A stretch of 64,000 nucleotides of DNA from NCBI RefSeq assembly GCF_036014175.1, contig NZ_CP107917.1:4712001-4776000 (forward strand), read 5' to 3'. A model generated the notes under the pieces. That model was not told where the DNA came from. It did no database searches and was given only the letters and a program-made list of their open reading frames with translations. Made by a program: the position numbers and the translations under genes. Each line of letters starts with the position of its first letter. Position 1 is the stretch's first letter. Source of the stretch: Streptomyces sp. NBC_00443. GTDB lineage: Bacteria > Actinomycetota > Actinomycetes > Streptomycetales > Streptomycetaceae. Below are positions 50,000 to 57,824 of the stretch, piece by piece.

Positions 50000-50593
50000 C
50001 TACTTCCGCGCCGCCTTCGCCGCCTTGGCCGCCGCCTTCATCTCCTGCTTGTGCGCGCGCACCTTGGTCAGGGACTCGGGCCCCGTGATGTCGGCGACGG
50101 AGCGGAAGGACTGCGGCTCGCCGTAGGCGCCCGCGGCCTCCTGCCAGCCGGTGGGGCTTACGCCCAGTTGCTTGCCGAGGAGGGCGAGGAAGATCTGGGC
50201 CTTCTGTTTGCCGAAGCCGGGCAGGTCCTCCAGGCGGCGCAGCAGTTCGCGTCCGTCGGCGACGCCCTTCCAGACGAGCTCGGCCTCGCCGTCGTAGTGC
50301 TCGACGAGGTACTGGCACAACTGCTGGATCCGCTTGGCCATGGAGCCCGGGTAGCGGTGCACGGCCGGCTTCTCGGACAGCAGGGCCGCGAAGGCGTCGG
50401 GGTCCTGGGCCACGATGTCGTGCGCGTCGAGGTCGTCCGCGCCGAGCCGGTCCGCGATCGTACGGGGCCCTTTGAACGCCCACTCCATCGGAACCTGCTG
50501 GTCCAGCAGCATGCCGACCAGCGCCGCGAGCGGGCTGCGGCCGAGGAGTGCGTCGGCCTCGGGGTCCTGGGCGAGATGCAGGGTGACGTCCAT
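50000..50593 (-). CDS. HhH-GPD-type base-excision DNA repair protein
   Basis: A 197-residue protein of the endonuclease III-like helix-hairpin-helix-GPD class. It contains LLDQQVPMEWAFKGPRTIADRLG and the hairpin LEDLPGFGKQKAQIFLALLGKQLGV, where LPGFGKQKA is the DNA-backbone-binding HhH. The C terminus is Lys/Ala-rich (MKAAAKAAKAARK). The catalytic Asp and Lys of classical members cannot be placed with certainty, and no Fe-S cluster cysteines are seen. ATG 50593 suits the domain start. Confidence 0.85.
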   Translation of the reverse strand: MDVTLHLAQDPEADALLGRSPLAALVGMLLDQQVPMEWAFKGPRTIADRLGADDLDAHDIVAQDPDAFAALLSEKPAVHRYPGSMAKRIQQLCQYLVEHYDGEAELVWKGVADGRELLRRLEDLPGFGKQKAQIFLALLGKQLGVSPTGWQEAAGAYGEPQSFRSVADITGPESLTKVRAHKQEMKAAAKAAKAARK

Positions 50594-50631
50594 GACCCCG
50601 ATCATCCCGCGCGCTGTCCGGACGCGCGCGG

Positions 50632-50666
50632 GGGCAGGGACGCGCAAGGGGTCCGCATCCCTGCCC
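50632..50666 (-). terminator. Terminator after the siderophore-interacting protein gene
   Basis: GGGCAGGGA (50632-50640) pairs with TCCCTGCCC (50658-50666) around a 17-base loop. It is 2 bases beyond the SIP stop codon. No T-run follows. Confidence 0.5.
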
Positions 50667-50668
50667 GG

Positions 50669-51388
50669 TCAGGGGCGCCAGTACCCCAGCGCGTTCACCC
50701 GCTGCTTGGGCAGGCCCAGCTCTTTGCGGACGTAGGAGGTCAGGGCGCGGGTCGTCGCCGTGTCGCAGGCGATCCAGACGTACGGCTCCGCGGTGCTCTT
50801 GAGGAGGTCGGGCAGGGCATCCTTCACCTGGGTGACCAGGTGGGCCCCGGCGTCGCGCCTGGGCAGTGTCCGTACGTCGTGGCGGGACTCGGCCGTCCGG
50901 AAGGGCAGGCCGTCCCGCTCGCCCTCGAACCACACCGTCGCGGGTGCCGGGTCCAGGGTGGTGAGGAGGGAGTTGAGGGCGGGGAGGGAGGCCGTGTCCG
51001 CGATGGCGAAGACGTGGGAGGGGGCCGGGTCGGGTTGGGCGAAGTCCGTGCCGTGGACGGTCGCCTCGATGGTGTCCCCGGGCTTCGCCGCCCGCGCCCA
51101 GTCGCTCGCGCACCCCTCGTGCAGGGCGAACTCCAGGCTGAAGGTGCCGGCCGCCGGATCCGCGTCGACCAGGGTGTACGCCCGCTGGTGCGGCTTGCCC
51201 GCGTTGTCGAACCACAGGCGGACCCACATCGTGGGGTGGACGCCGGTCACCGCGAGCATGCCGCCGTCGGTGAGGTGGACGCGGCGGTACTGCGGCGTGA
51301 CGTCCTCGGCGCCCGTCACCGTGAACACGAAGTCCTTGGCGCGCAGCAGCTTCAGGACCGCGCCCTCCCAGCCGTGCCCCTGCCCCAT
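50669..51388 (-). CDS. Siderophore-interacting protein (FAD ferric-siderophore reductase)
   Basis: A 239-residue SIP protein. The FAD-binding barrel shows RRVHLTDGGMLAVTGVHPTMWVRLWFDNAG and RAYTLVDADPAAGTFSLEFALH, with a GDTIEATV strand. The C-terminal SIP domain (DTASLPALNSLLTTL ... YVWIACDTATTRALTSYVRKELGLPKQRVNALGYWRP) binds NAD(P)H. Such proteins reduce ferric siderophores to release iron. ATG 51388 is preceded by AGGTGAAGAC. A near-consensus iron box lies upstream in the divergent region, so iron repression by a DmdR/DtxR-type regulator is expected. Confidence 0.9.
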   Translation of the reverse strand: MGQGHGWEGAVLKLLRAKDFVFTVTGAEDVTPQYRRVHLTDGGMLAVTGVHPTMWVRLWFDNAGKPHQRAYTLVDADPAAGTFSLEFALHEGCASDWARAAKPGDTIEATVHGTDFAQPDPAPSHVFAIADTASLPALNSLLTTLDPAPATVWFEGERDGLPFRTAESRHDVRTLPRRDAGAHLVTQVKDALPDLLKSTAEPYVWIACDTATTRALTSYVRKELGLPKQRVNALGYWRP

Positions 51389-51428
51389 GGTGTCTTCACC
51401 TTTCGCGTACGATTCCCGCACCAATAAC

Positions 51429-51447
51429 TTAGGGAAGCCTAACCTAA
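51429..51447. promoter_or_regulatory. Iron box (DmdR/IdeR-type operator)
   Basis: TTAGGGAAGCCTAACCTAA matches the actinobacterial iron-box consensus TTAGGTTAGGCTAACCTAA at 16 of 19 positions. It lies in the 77-base gap between divergent genes and can control both the SIP gene (leftward) and the acylase operon (rightward). Confidence 0.8.
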
Positions 51448-51465
51448 AGCAAGGGAGGGGCGCAG

Positions 51466-53634
51466 GTGACCGGCGAGATCTTCCGTGATGCCTGGGGCAT
51501 ACCGCATCTCCGCGCCGACGGAGCGAGAGAACTCGCCCGGGTACAGGGCCGGGTCACCGCCCTCGACCGGGCCTGGCAGTTGGAGGTGGAGCGGCACCGT
51601 TTCCAGGGCACGTCCGCGTCCTTCCTCGGCGCCGAGGCCCTGCCCTGGGACCGGTTCGTCAGACGGGCCCGCCTCGACGACACGGCGAGACGTTGTTTCG
51701 ACGCGTTGGAGAGACGGGACCCGGAGACGTCGGAGTGGGTGCGGGCGTACGTCGACGGGGTCAACGAGAGTCTGGCCGAAGGCGCCCGCCGCAGCCCGGA
51801 GTTCGCGCAGGCCGGGCTCGCTCCCGGCCGCTGGGAACCCTGGGCTCCGCTCGGCATCTGGCTCGGCATCCACATCCTCTTCGCGGGCTTCCCTGCCAAG
51901 CTCTGGCGTGAGCAGGTCGTACGGCATCTGGGGGCCGGCGCGGTCGGGCTGTTCGCCGCCGACGGGCCCGCCACCTCCGGCAGCAACGGCTGGCTGGTGA
52001 GCGGCGAACGGACCGTCACCGGACACGCGATCATCGCCGGTGACCCGCACCGCTTCATCGAGGAGCCCGGGGTCTACCAGCAGATCCACCTCTCCTGCCC
52101 GGAGTTCGACGTCATCGGACTCGCCGTCCCCGGCGTCCCCGGCATCGCCCACTTCGGCCACACCGGCACGGTCGCCTGGGCGATCACCAACGCCATGGCC
52201 GACTACCAGGACCTGTACCGGGAGCGGCTGCGGCGCACCGGGGCGGGCGTGGAGGCCCTGGACCCGGACGGGGTCTGGCGGCGGGCCGTCCGGCACACCG
52301 AGGTCGTGGAGGTCGCGGGGGAGGAGCCGGCCGAGGTCGAGGTGATCGAGACGGAGCGGGGGCCGGTGATCGTCGGGGGGCCGGAAGGGTTGCCCGAGGG
52401 GGTGCCGGACGGGCTGTCCGAGGGATCGCAGGACGGGCTGTCCGAAGGGTTGCAGGAAGGTTTCTCCGCTGGGCGTGTCCTGGCCGACGGCCCCCTCGCC
52501 GTCACCCTCCGCTACCCGCCCCGCGTCACCGCCGACCTCGGCTTCAGCGCCCTCCTCCCCCTCCTCCGCGCCCGCAGCGTCGCCGACGTCGACCGGGCCG
52601 TCGGCCTGTGGGCCGAGCCCGTCAACGTCGTCCAGGCCGCCGACACCGAGGGCGGCCTGCTGCACCGCGTCGCCGGAAAGGTGCCGGTGCGCTCCGAGGC
52701 CAACCGCACCCGGCTCGTGCCCGCCTGGCAGCCCGGCCACGAGTGGCGCGGCTGGCACGAGACGCCCCGCGGCGGCCTCACCGACGGCGTGGCCGCCATG
52801 GCCAACCAGCGGGGCCTCGCCGCACCCCTGGGCGTCGAGTTCGCTCCGCCTCATCGCGCCGACCGCATCACGGCCCTACTGGGAGAGAAGGACCACTGGT
52901 CGGCCGCCGACATGCCGGCGATCCACATGGACACGCAACTCGCCTCCGCAGAACCCTTGTTGGGGATGCTGCGCGCCCTCGAAACCCTCACCCCCGAGGC
53001 TGCCCGGATCCGCCGGACCCTTCTCGCCTGGGACCGCCACATGGACGCGGACAGCGCGGCCGCGGCCGGGTACGCGGCGGTGCGCGGTGCGGTCGTACGG
53101 CGACTCGCCGCGCACCCGGCCTTCGCCGCACTGTCCGCCCCGCCCGCCTACCCGCAGGTCCTGCTCCCCTGGCTGTCCCTGCTCCCGCGCGTCGGCTTCG
53201 CCCTGGAACACCTGCTGCGTGCCGAGGAGTTGTACGGCATCGACCGCGCCGAGATCGTCCGCGAGGCCGTCGAGGAGGTGGCCGCCGCGACCGGCGGGCA
53301 GCTCACCGGCACCTGGGGCGACACCCACCGCCTCGCCCCGTGGCGGGCGCTCCCCACCGGCCCGTACGACGGACCCGGCCTGTCCGGCGACCACGACTGC
53401 GTGCTGTGCACCTCCGCCGTACCCGGCCTCACCGACCTGAGCGCGCGCGGCCCCGCCGCCCGCTACGTCTGGGACCTGGCCGACCGCGAGGCGAGCCGCT
53501 GGGTGGTCCCGCTCGGCGCGTCCGGCATCCCCGCCTCACCCCACCACCGCGACCAGCTCCCCCTGTGGGTCGGGGGAGATCTGGTGCCGGTCGTCACCGA
53601 TTTCACCAAGCTGGAGAAGGAGTCCGATGTCTGA
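51466..53634 (+). CDS. Penicillin-acylase-family N-terminal nucleophile hydrolase
   Basis: A 722-residue Ntn hydrolase, expected to self-cleave before Ser173 in TSGSNGWLVSGERT, making Ser173 the nucleophile of the beta chain. The family's DAWGIPHLRA start and HIIAGDPH-type segment (TGHAIIAGDPHRF) are clear. It lacks a signal peptide, so it should act in the cytoplasm, unlike secreted acylases. A repeat-rich insert lies near residues 303-335. Iron-box control and the acetyltransferase gene that follows suggest siderophore acyl-group editing, as PvdQ does in Pseudomonas. The substrate is inferred only. Confidence 0.88.
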   Translation: MTGEIFRDAWGIPHLRADGARELARVQGRVTALDRAWQLEVERHRFQGTSASFLGAEALPWDRFVRRARLDDTARRCFDALERRDPETSEWVRAYVDGVNESLAEGARRSPEFAQAGLAPGRWEPWAPLGIWLGIHILFAGFPAKLWREQVVRHLGAGAVGLFAADGPATSGSNGWLVSGERTVTGHAIIAGDPHRFIEEPGVYQQIHLSCPEFDVIGLAVPGVPGIAHFGHTGTVAWAITNAMADYQDLYRERLRRTGAGVEALDPDGVWRRAVRHTEVVEVAGEEPAEVEVIETERGPVIVGGPEGLPEGVPDGLSEGSQDGLSEGLQEGFSAGRVLADGPLAVTLRYPPRVTADLGFSALLPLLRARSVADVDRAVGLWAEPVNVVQAADTEGGLLHRVAGKVPVRSEANRTRLVPAWQPGHEWRGWHETPRGGLTDGVAAMANQRGLAAPLGVEFAPPHRADRITALLGEKDHWSAADMPAIHMDTQLASAEPLLGMLRALETLTPEAARIRRTLLAWDRHMDADSAAAAGYAAVRGAVVRRLAAHPAFAALSAPPAYPQVLLPWLSLLPRVGFALEHLLRAEELYGIDRAEIVREAVEEVAAATGGQLTGTWGDTHRLAPWRALPTGPYDGPGLSGDHDCVLCTSAVPGLTDLSARGPAARYVWDLADREASRWVVPLGASGIPASPHHRDQLPLWVGGDLVPVVTDFTKLEKESDV
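52408..52448 (+). repeat. 24-bp in-frame repeat inside the acylase gene
   Basis: GACGGGCTGTCCGAGGG (52408-52424) recurs as GACGGGCTGTCCGAAGG (52432-52448), a 24-base (8-codon) period. They encode tandem DGLSEG blocks in an acidic Gly-rich stretch (PEGLPEGVPDGLSEGSQ) not typical of the family. Confidence 0.7.
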
Positions 53635-54250
53635 CCTGCCCGCCGCCGTGACGGAACCCGTCCGCGAAGCCGTTCACGAACAGGCCGTCGAAGGCTTCGG
53701 CGCCGTCCGGGTGCTGCGCCTCGACCCGGAGGCCGACGCCGAGGTCATCCACGGCTGGGTCAGCCAGGAACGCGCCGCCTTCTGGGGCATGAACGGCCTG
53801 ACCAGGGACCAGGTGGCCGGGATCTACGCCCACATGGACACCCTCGACACCCACCACGCCTTCCTCGTGGCACTGGACGGGGACCCGGTGGCGGTGCTCC
53901 AGACGTACGAGCCGGAGGCTGACCGGGTCAGCGAGTGCTACGAGGTCCTTCCGGGCGACATGGGCATCCACCTGTTGCTGGCGCCCGCCGGTCCCGGGGG
54001 CGCGCGGCCCGGCTGGACCTCGGTGCTGCTGGGCGTCGTCGCGTCGTACGTCTTCGGCACCCTGGACCGCCGACGGGTGGTCGTCGACCCGGATGTGCGC
54101 AATGAAAAGGCCATCGCCCGCTTCCTCAAGCAGGGCTTCGCGGCCGGCCCGGTGGTCGTGCTGCCGGAGGTCGACCTCCCGGACGTGTACATCCCGGAGA
54201 AGAAGGCCCAACTCGCCTTCCTGAACCGGGAGGTAGCCTTCCGGGCGTGA
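53627..54250 (+). CDS. GNAT acetyltransferase of the siderophore (IucB/AlcB-like) type
   Basis: A 207-residue GNAT of the Acetyltransf_8 class used for N-hydroxylysine or related siderophore acylation. Features: VRVLRLDPEADAEVIHGWVSQERAAFWGMNGLTRDQVAGIYAHMD, MGIHLLLAP, a V-x-DP-D-x-RNEKAIARF block (VVVDPDVRNEKAIARFLKQGF) that binds CoA. It overlaps the acylase stop by 8 bases, so it is translationally coupled. No hydroxylase or siderophore synthetase gene lies in the window, so it may modify a siderophore made elsewhere. Confidence 0.88.
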   Translation: MSDLPAAVTEPVREAVHEQAVEGFGAVRVLRLDPEADAEVIHGWVSQERAAFWGMNGLTRDQVAGIYAHMDTLDTHHAFLVALDGDPVAVLQTYEPEADRVSECYEVLPGDMGIHLLLAPAGPGGARPGWTSVLLGVVASYVFGTLDRRRVVVDPDVRNEKAIARFLKQGFAAGPVVVLPEVDLPDVYIPEKKAQLAFLNREVAFRA

Positions 54251-54720
54251 CTCCCGAAGACCTCGTCGCGCACTACTCACTGGAGCCGATCCCGCGCGAG
54301 GGCGGGCTGTTCCGGCAGACCTGGGCTGGGCCCGAGCTGCCCGACGGACGGCCGCAGGGGACCGCGATAGTCGTCCTGCTCACCGCGGACGACTTCTCGG
54401 CCCTGCACCGCCTGCCCTCCGACGAGGTCTGGCACTTCTATCTGGGCGACCCGCTGGAACTGCTCCTCCTCGCCCCCGACGGCACATCACGCACCGCCGT
54501 GCTCGGCCCCGACGTCCTGCGGGGCCGGCACATCCAGCTCACCGTTCCCGCCGGGACCTGGATGGGGGCGCGGGTGGCGGAGGGCGGTTCCTGGTCCTTC
54601 TTCGGCTGCACGATGGCACCCGGTTTCACCTACGAGGGCTACGAGCACGGCGACCTGGCGGAGCTGACGGCGCGCTATCCCTCCGAGGCCGCGCGAATCG
54701 CGGCACTGTGCCGTCCATGA
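54247..54720 (+). CDS. Cupin-domain protein (DUF985/cupin_5)
   Basis: A 157-residue single-cupin protein starting GTG 54247 (GTGA overlap with the upstream stop). It reads VAHYSLEPIPREGGLFRQTWAGPELPDGRPQGTAIVVLLTADDFSALHRLPSDEVWHFYLGDPLELLLLAPDG; H and E in SDEVWHFYLG are typical metal ligands. The C-terminal VPAGTWMGARVAEGGSWSFFGCTMAPGF closes the barrel. The protein class includes RmlC-like and spherulin-like folds. Function within the iron-box operon is unknown. Confidence 0.85.
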   Translation: MTPEDLVAHYSLEPIPREGGLFRQTWAGPELPDGRPQGTAIVVLLTADDFSALHRLPSDEVWHFYLGDPLELLLLAPDGTSRTAVLGPDVLRGRHIQLTVPAGTWMGARVAEGGSWSFFGCTMAPGFTYEGYEHGDLAELTARYPSEAARIAALCRP

Positions 54721-55490
54721 CTGGACGCGGACTCCTCGAAGGACAGGTCGCCCTCGTCACGGGTGCGGGTGGCGGTATCGGGCGCGGGATCGCCATGCGG
54801 TTCGCGCAGGAGGGGGCGGCGGTTGTCCTGCACTGCCGTACGGCGGTGCAGGCGGCGGGGGAAGTGGCGTCCCGTATCCGGGAGTCGGGTGGGCGGGCGC
54901 TGGTGCTGCGGGCCGACCTGACGGATGAGGAGGAGTGCCGGCGGGTGGTGGCCGAGGCCGCCGAGTGGGGTGACGGGCGGCTGACCGCGCTGGTCAACAA
55001 CGCGGGCGTACAGCCGACGCGGGAGCTGCCGGGCATGACCGTGGCGCAGTGGCGGGCGGTCGTGGACACCAACCTGTCGAGCGTGTTCGCGTGTACGCAG
55101 GCCGCGGCCGAGGTGATGCGGGAGCAGGAGGGCGGCGGCTCGGTGACCCACATCGCCTCCATCGAGGCGACCCGTCCGGCGCCCCTGCACGCCCACTACT
55201 CCGCCGCCAAAGCAGCAGTCGTGATGCACGCCCGCTCGGCCGCCCTGGAGTACGGCCCCTTCGGCATCCGCGTCAACACGGTCTCGCCCGGGCTGATCCA
55301 CCGGGAAGGCCTGGAGGAGGCGTGGCCGGAGGGGGTGCGTCGGTGGGAGCGGGCGGCGCCGACGGGGCGACTGGGGCGGCCGGAGGATGTGGGGGACGCG
55401 TGTGTGTTCCTGGCGTCGTCGCTCGCGTCGTGGGTGACGGGGCATGACCTGGTGCTGGATGGCGGGGTGTCGGCGCGGTCGGGGTGGTGA
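54717..55490 (+). CDS. Short-chain dehydrogenase/reductase
   Basis: A 257-residue SDR. Cofactor loop TGAGGGIGRG, structural NNAG (ALVNNAGVQ), and the active site Ser in HIASIEA with Tyr and Lys in HYSAAKAAV. The C-terminal DLVLDGGVSARSGW is typical of classical SDRs of 250 residues. ATG 54717 overlaps the preceding stop (ATGA). It is the last gene of the iron-box operon before a strong terminator. It may reduce a siderophore-related keto group or be unrelated in function. Confidence 0.9.
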   Translation: MTGRGLLEGQVALVTGAGGGIGRGIAMRFAQEGAAVVLHCRTAVQAAGEVASRIRESGGRALVLRADLTDEEECRRVVAEAAEWGDGRLTALVNNAGVQPTRELPGMTVAQWRAVVDTNLSSVFACTQAAAEVMREQEGGGSVTHIASIEATRPAPLHAHYSAAKAAVVMHARSAALEYGPFGIRVNTVSPGLIHREGLEEAWPEGVRRWERAAPTGRLGRPEDVGDACVFLASSLASWVTGHDLVLDGGVSARSGW

Positions 55491-55514
55491 CCGTGTCCTG
55501 ATATCGCACGGAGT

Positions 55515-55544
55515 CGAGAGCCCCGGTAGCCGCCGGGGCTCTCG
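55515..55544 (+). terminator. Terminator of the iron-box operon
   Basis: CGAGAGCCCCGG (55515-55526) pairs perfectly with CCGGGGCTCTCG (55533-55544), loop TAGCCG. It begins 25 bases after the SDR stop codon. Confidence 0.8.
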
Positions 55545-55562
55545 CGTTGCGTTCGGCGGCTG

Positions 55563-56633
55563 CTAGGGGCTGTCTCTAGTTGTGATCACTGGGGTTTGAG
55601 GAGGCTGCTGATCCAGATGGTCGCTGCGCGGAGGTGGAGTCCGGCGAGGTAGCTCTCGGGCGTCTTGTCGTAGCGGGTCGCGATGCCTCGCCAGTCCTTC
55701 ATCCTGTTGATGGCCCGCTCGACCGTGTTGCGGTCGCGGTAGAGATCGGTGCCGTGGGTGACGGGCCTGCCGCCACGGCTGCCTTTCTTCCTGCGGTTGG
55801 CGGCCTGGTCCTTCTTCTCCGGGATGACTGCCTTGATGCGGCGTTTGCGCAGGTGGGCGCGGATGGCACGCGAGGAGTAAGCCTTATCGCCGGCCGCGGC
55901 ATCCGGCCGGGTGCGGGGACGGCCGACGGGCAGACGGACCCGGACCTTGCTCAGGACCGGGATGAACTGGGGACTGTCGGCGGCCTGCCCGGCGGTCAGA
56001 AGGAGGGCCATCGGCCGGCAGCGCCGGTCGGCAGCCAGGTGGATCTTGCTGGTCAGGCCGCCGCGCGACCGTCCGAGCAGAGCGGCCTTCAGCCGGGCCC
56101 GCCGTCGTAATCGGATGCGTTGGCGTTCGTCGCGGACCGGATCGCTTTCACCGTCCTGCCCGCCTTGTCCCTCTGAGGCTCCCCCTTTTGCAGGGCCGCC
56201 TCCTCGAGTGCGGCCAGGGTCTGTTCGCTGACCCGCATGCCGGCGGCGTCGTGATGGGCCCGCGTGGTGGTGGAGTCCACGCTGACCAGGGACATGTCGA
56301 TCTCGGCCCTGCGGGCGGCCTCGGCGATCGCTTCGTCCAGCAAGGTCTGGAAGATGCCCGCGTCCCGCCATCGCATGAAGCGGTTGTAGACGGTCTGCCA
56401 GGCGCCGAACCGTTCGGGCATCTCTCTCCACTGGCTGCCGGTGCGGAACCGCCAGATCACCCCCTCGAACTGCTCACGCAGACGTTCGGGGTACGGGCCG
56501 AACCTGCCGACCGGCAGGAACGGCCCGATGAACTCCCACTCACTGTCAGTGAGTTGCGCACGCGTCACACCACAGTCTTATCGCACCGGCCCCCACCCCA
56601 AGCCACTTGATCACAACTAGAGACAAGCCCTAG
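55563..56633. mobile_element. IS5-family insertion sequence with CTAG target duplication
   Basis: The element spans 55567-56629 (1063 bp), flanked by CTAG at 55563-55566 and 56630-56633. Terminal inverted repeats agree at about 20 of 22 bases: left GGGCTGTCTCTAGTTGTGAT, right (reverse complement) GGCTTGTCTCTAGTTGTGAT. Size, two-frame transposase and the 4-bp palindromic target fit the IS5 family. The right CTAG supplies the TAG stop of the neighbouring gene. Confidence 0.88.
55586..56568 (-). CDS. IS5-family transposase, two overlapping frames
   Basis: The first frame (56568 to 56089) encodes the N-terminal 159 residues (LTDSEWEFIGPFLPVGRFGPYPERLREQFEGVIWRFRTGSQWREMPERFGAWQTVYNRFMRWRDAGIFQTLLDEAIAEA ... 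DMSLVSVDSTTTRAHHDAAG) with the first catalytic Asp (VSVDST). The second frame, in -1 relation, ends at 55586. It has the second Asp (AAGDKAYSS) and the catalytic Glu in RNTVERAINRMKDWRGIATRYDK. Together this is a DDE transposase of about 280 residues. A -1 ribosomal slip near 56090-56110 would fuse them, as in several IS5 subgroups. Confidence 0.85.
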
Positions 56634-56911
56634 TTCGGACGGTGCAGGCGCCGACCGCGGCTTTCGGCGATCCGGAGGGCGTCGTGGAGGGCCTCGGTCA
56701 GGCGCTCGGCGAGGAAGCGGAGCTCACCGGGCGGGGCGTCCGGGAGCATGTCGTGGGCATGAGCGAGGAGTTCGCCGCCCATGCCGAGTTGGATGGACTC
56801 GGTGGCGTCGGCCAGTCGGGACACCGGTCCGCCGTGGTCATCGGCGATGAGGTAACACGCCTTGCCTTCGGAACCCGACCAGGGGAGCAGGCGGGGCGAT
56901 TCCGCTGCCAT
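56630..56911 (-). CDS. Small hypothetical protein of the GntR locus
   Basis: A 93-residue protein beginning MAAESPRLLPWSGSEGKACYLIADDHGGPVSRLADATESIQLGMGGELLAHAHDMLPDAPPGELRFLAERLTEALHDALRIAESRGRRLHRPN. It looks soluble and mostly helical. Its ATG overlaps the upstream stop (ATGA), so it is coupled to that gene. Its TAG stop lies in the right CTAG duplication of the insertion sequence, so the gene is intact. The function is unknown; such pairs recur beside short GntR regulators in Streptomyces. Confidence 0.7.
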   Translation of the reverse strand: MAAESPRLLPWSGSEGKACYLIADDHGGPVSRLADATESIQLGMGGELLAHAHDMLPDAPPGELRFLAERLTEALHDALRIAESRGRRLHRPN

Positions 56912-57219
56912 CAGGCGACCTCCAGCCCATGGATCCAGTACGGGCCGGGCATGTCCTGCCCCAGAGCGGCGAGGGCGAGTTCGCGGCGCCGCTGACGTTG
57001 CTCGTGGGCGGTGAGGTACGGGCGTACGGAGCGGGTTGCGGTGGCGTCGAGCGGGGTGTCCAGGCCGTAGGGGCTGCGGTGGGCCGGGAGGGGTGGGACG
57101 GGAGGCCGTGGCGGGGCCACGAGCGCGGGGTAGAGCGGTCGTGTGGGCCGACGATGCGCGCGGGGTGGCTTGAGCAGCAGCGCCACCCAGGCGGCCAGGT
57201 GGTGGATAAGGTCGGTCAT
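56911..57219 (-). CDS. Small Pro/Arg-rich hypothetical protein
   Basis: A 102-residue protein: MTDLIHHLAAWVALLLKPPRAHRRPTRPLYPALVAPPRPPVPPLPAHRSPYGLDTPLDATATRSVRPYLTAHEQRQRRRELALAALGQDMPGPYWIHGLEVA. Possible short hydrophobic N-terminal helix, a disordered Pro/Arg centre, and a conserved-looking helix (RPYLTAHEQRQRRRELALAALG). It is divergent from the GntR gene, separated by 138 bases containing repeat operators. No known family is evident. Confidence 0.65.
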   Translation of the reverse strand: MTDLIHHLAAWVALLLKPPRAHRRPTRPLYPALVAPPRPPVPPLPAHRSPYGLDTPLDATATRSVRPYLTAHEQRQRRRELALAALGQDMPGPYWIHGLEVA

Positions 57220-57300
57220 GTCATCAGCTCCGATTCGGCTGGTGGCCGTGCCCCCGGACGGCTTGCACCCGTCGCGGGGGTTCTCACGGGCTTATTCGCG

Positions 57301-57357
57301 GTCTACTGCAGTCTACTGCGGTCGCGCGGTCTACCGCAGAGTTTTAGCGTCCACCGC
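57301..57357 (+). promoter_or_regulatory. Four-fold GTCTACYGC repeat operator before the GntR gene
   Basis: GTCTACTGC occurs at 57301 and 57311, GTCTACCGC at 57329 and GTCCACCGC at 57349, spaced 10, 18 and 20 bases, so all fall near the same DNA face. The array ends at the GntR start codon (57358) and lies in the divergent gap, so it may control both directions. Confidence 0.65.
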
Positions 57358-57621
57358 ATGAGCCCGGAGCTTGACCGCACGAGACCCGTCTGGCGACAGG
57401 TCGCCGCCGCAATCGCCACCCGCATCGCCGACGGCGAGTACCCGGTGGGGGCCCGGGTGCCTTCAGTCGTGGAGCTGTCGACCGAGTTCGGCATCGCCGC
57501 CTCGACCGCGCAGAAGGCGCTGGCCCATCTCAAGGCAGAGGGATTGATCCGAGCTGAGGTGGGCCTCGGCTCGTTCGTCGCCGAGCGACCTGAGAAGTCC
57601 GCCGCCGCGGAAGAGGCGTAG
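57358..57621 (+). CDS. Minimal GntR-family regulator (DNA-binding domain only)
   Basis: An 87-residue protein consisting of a GntR winged helix: RPVWRQVAAAIATRIADGEYPVGARVPSVVELSTEFGIAASTAQKALAHLKAEGLIRAEVGLGSFVAERPEKS. No effector-binding domain follows, so it probably dimerises poorly alone or is controlled by its level or by a partner protein. ATG 57358 directly follows the repeat operator. The two divergent small genes are its likely partners. Similar short regulators occur on Streptomyces integrative plasmids. Confidence 0.88.
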   Translation: MSPELDRTRPVWRQVAAAIATRIADGEYPVGARVPSVVELSTEFGIAASTAQKALAHLKAEGLIRAEVGLGSFVAERPEKSAAAEEA

Positions 57622-57824
57622 ACGACGGGGTTGTCAGCGCTGGTTCAGTGCGCGCCGCGCTGAAGCGGGCGATCAAGGCTGCCGGTGGGCACCGGGCTCT
57701 GGGGGCCGGGCCCAATGATGCGGCACCCCGCCTTCGGGCAGGCCGCCTCGACAGCGTCCCCGCGGTGAGCGTGGAGCCGTTCCCTTCCGTATCTATTCCC
57801 GAGGCGACGCTTCCGAAGACGGAG

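Noticed and set aside
57648..57824. Longer N terminus for the CopC protein
   Set aside because: An open frame extends upstream to 57648, but the added residues would precede a normal signal peptide and have no family support.
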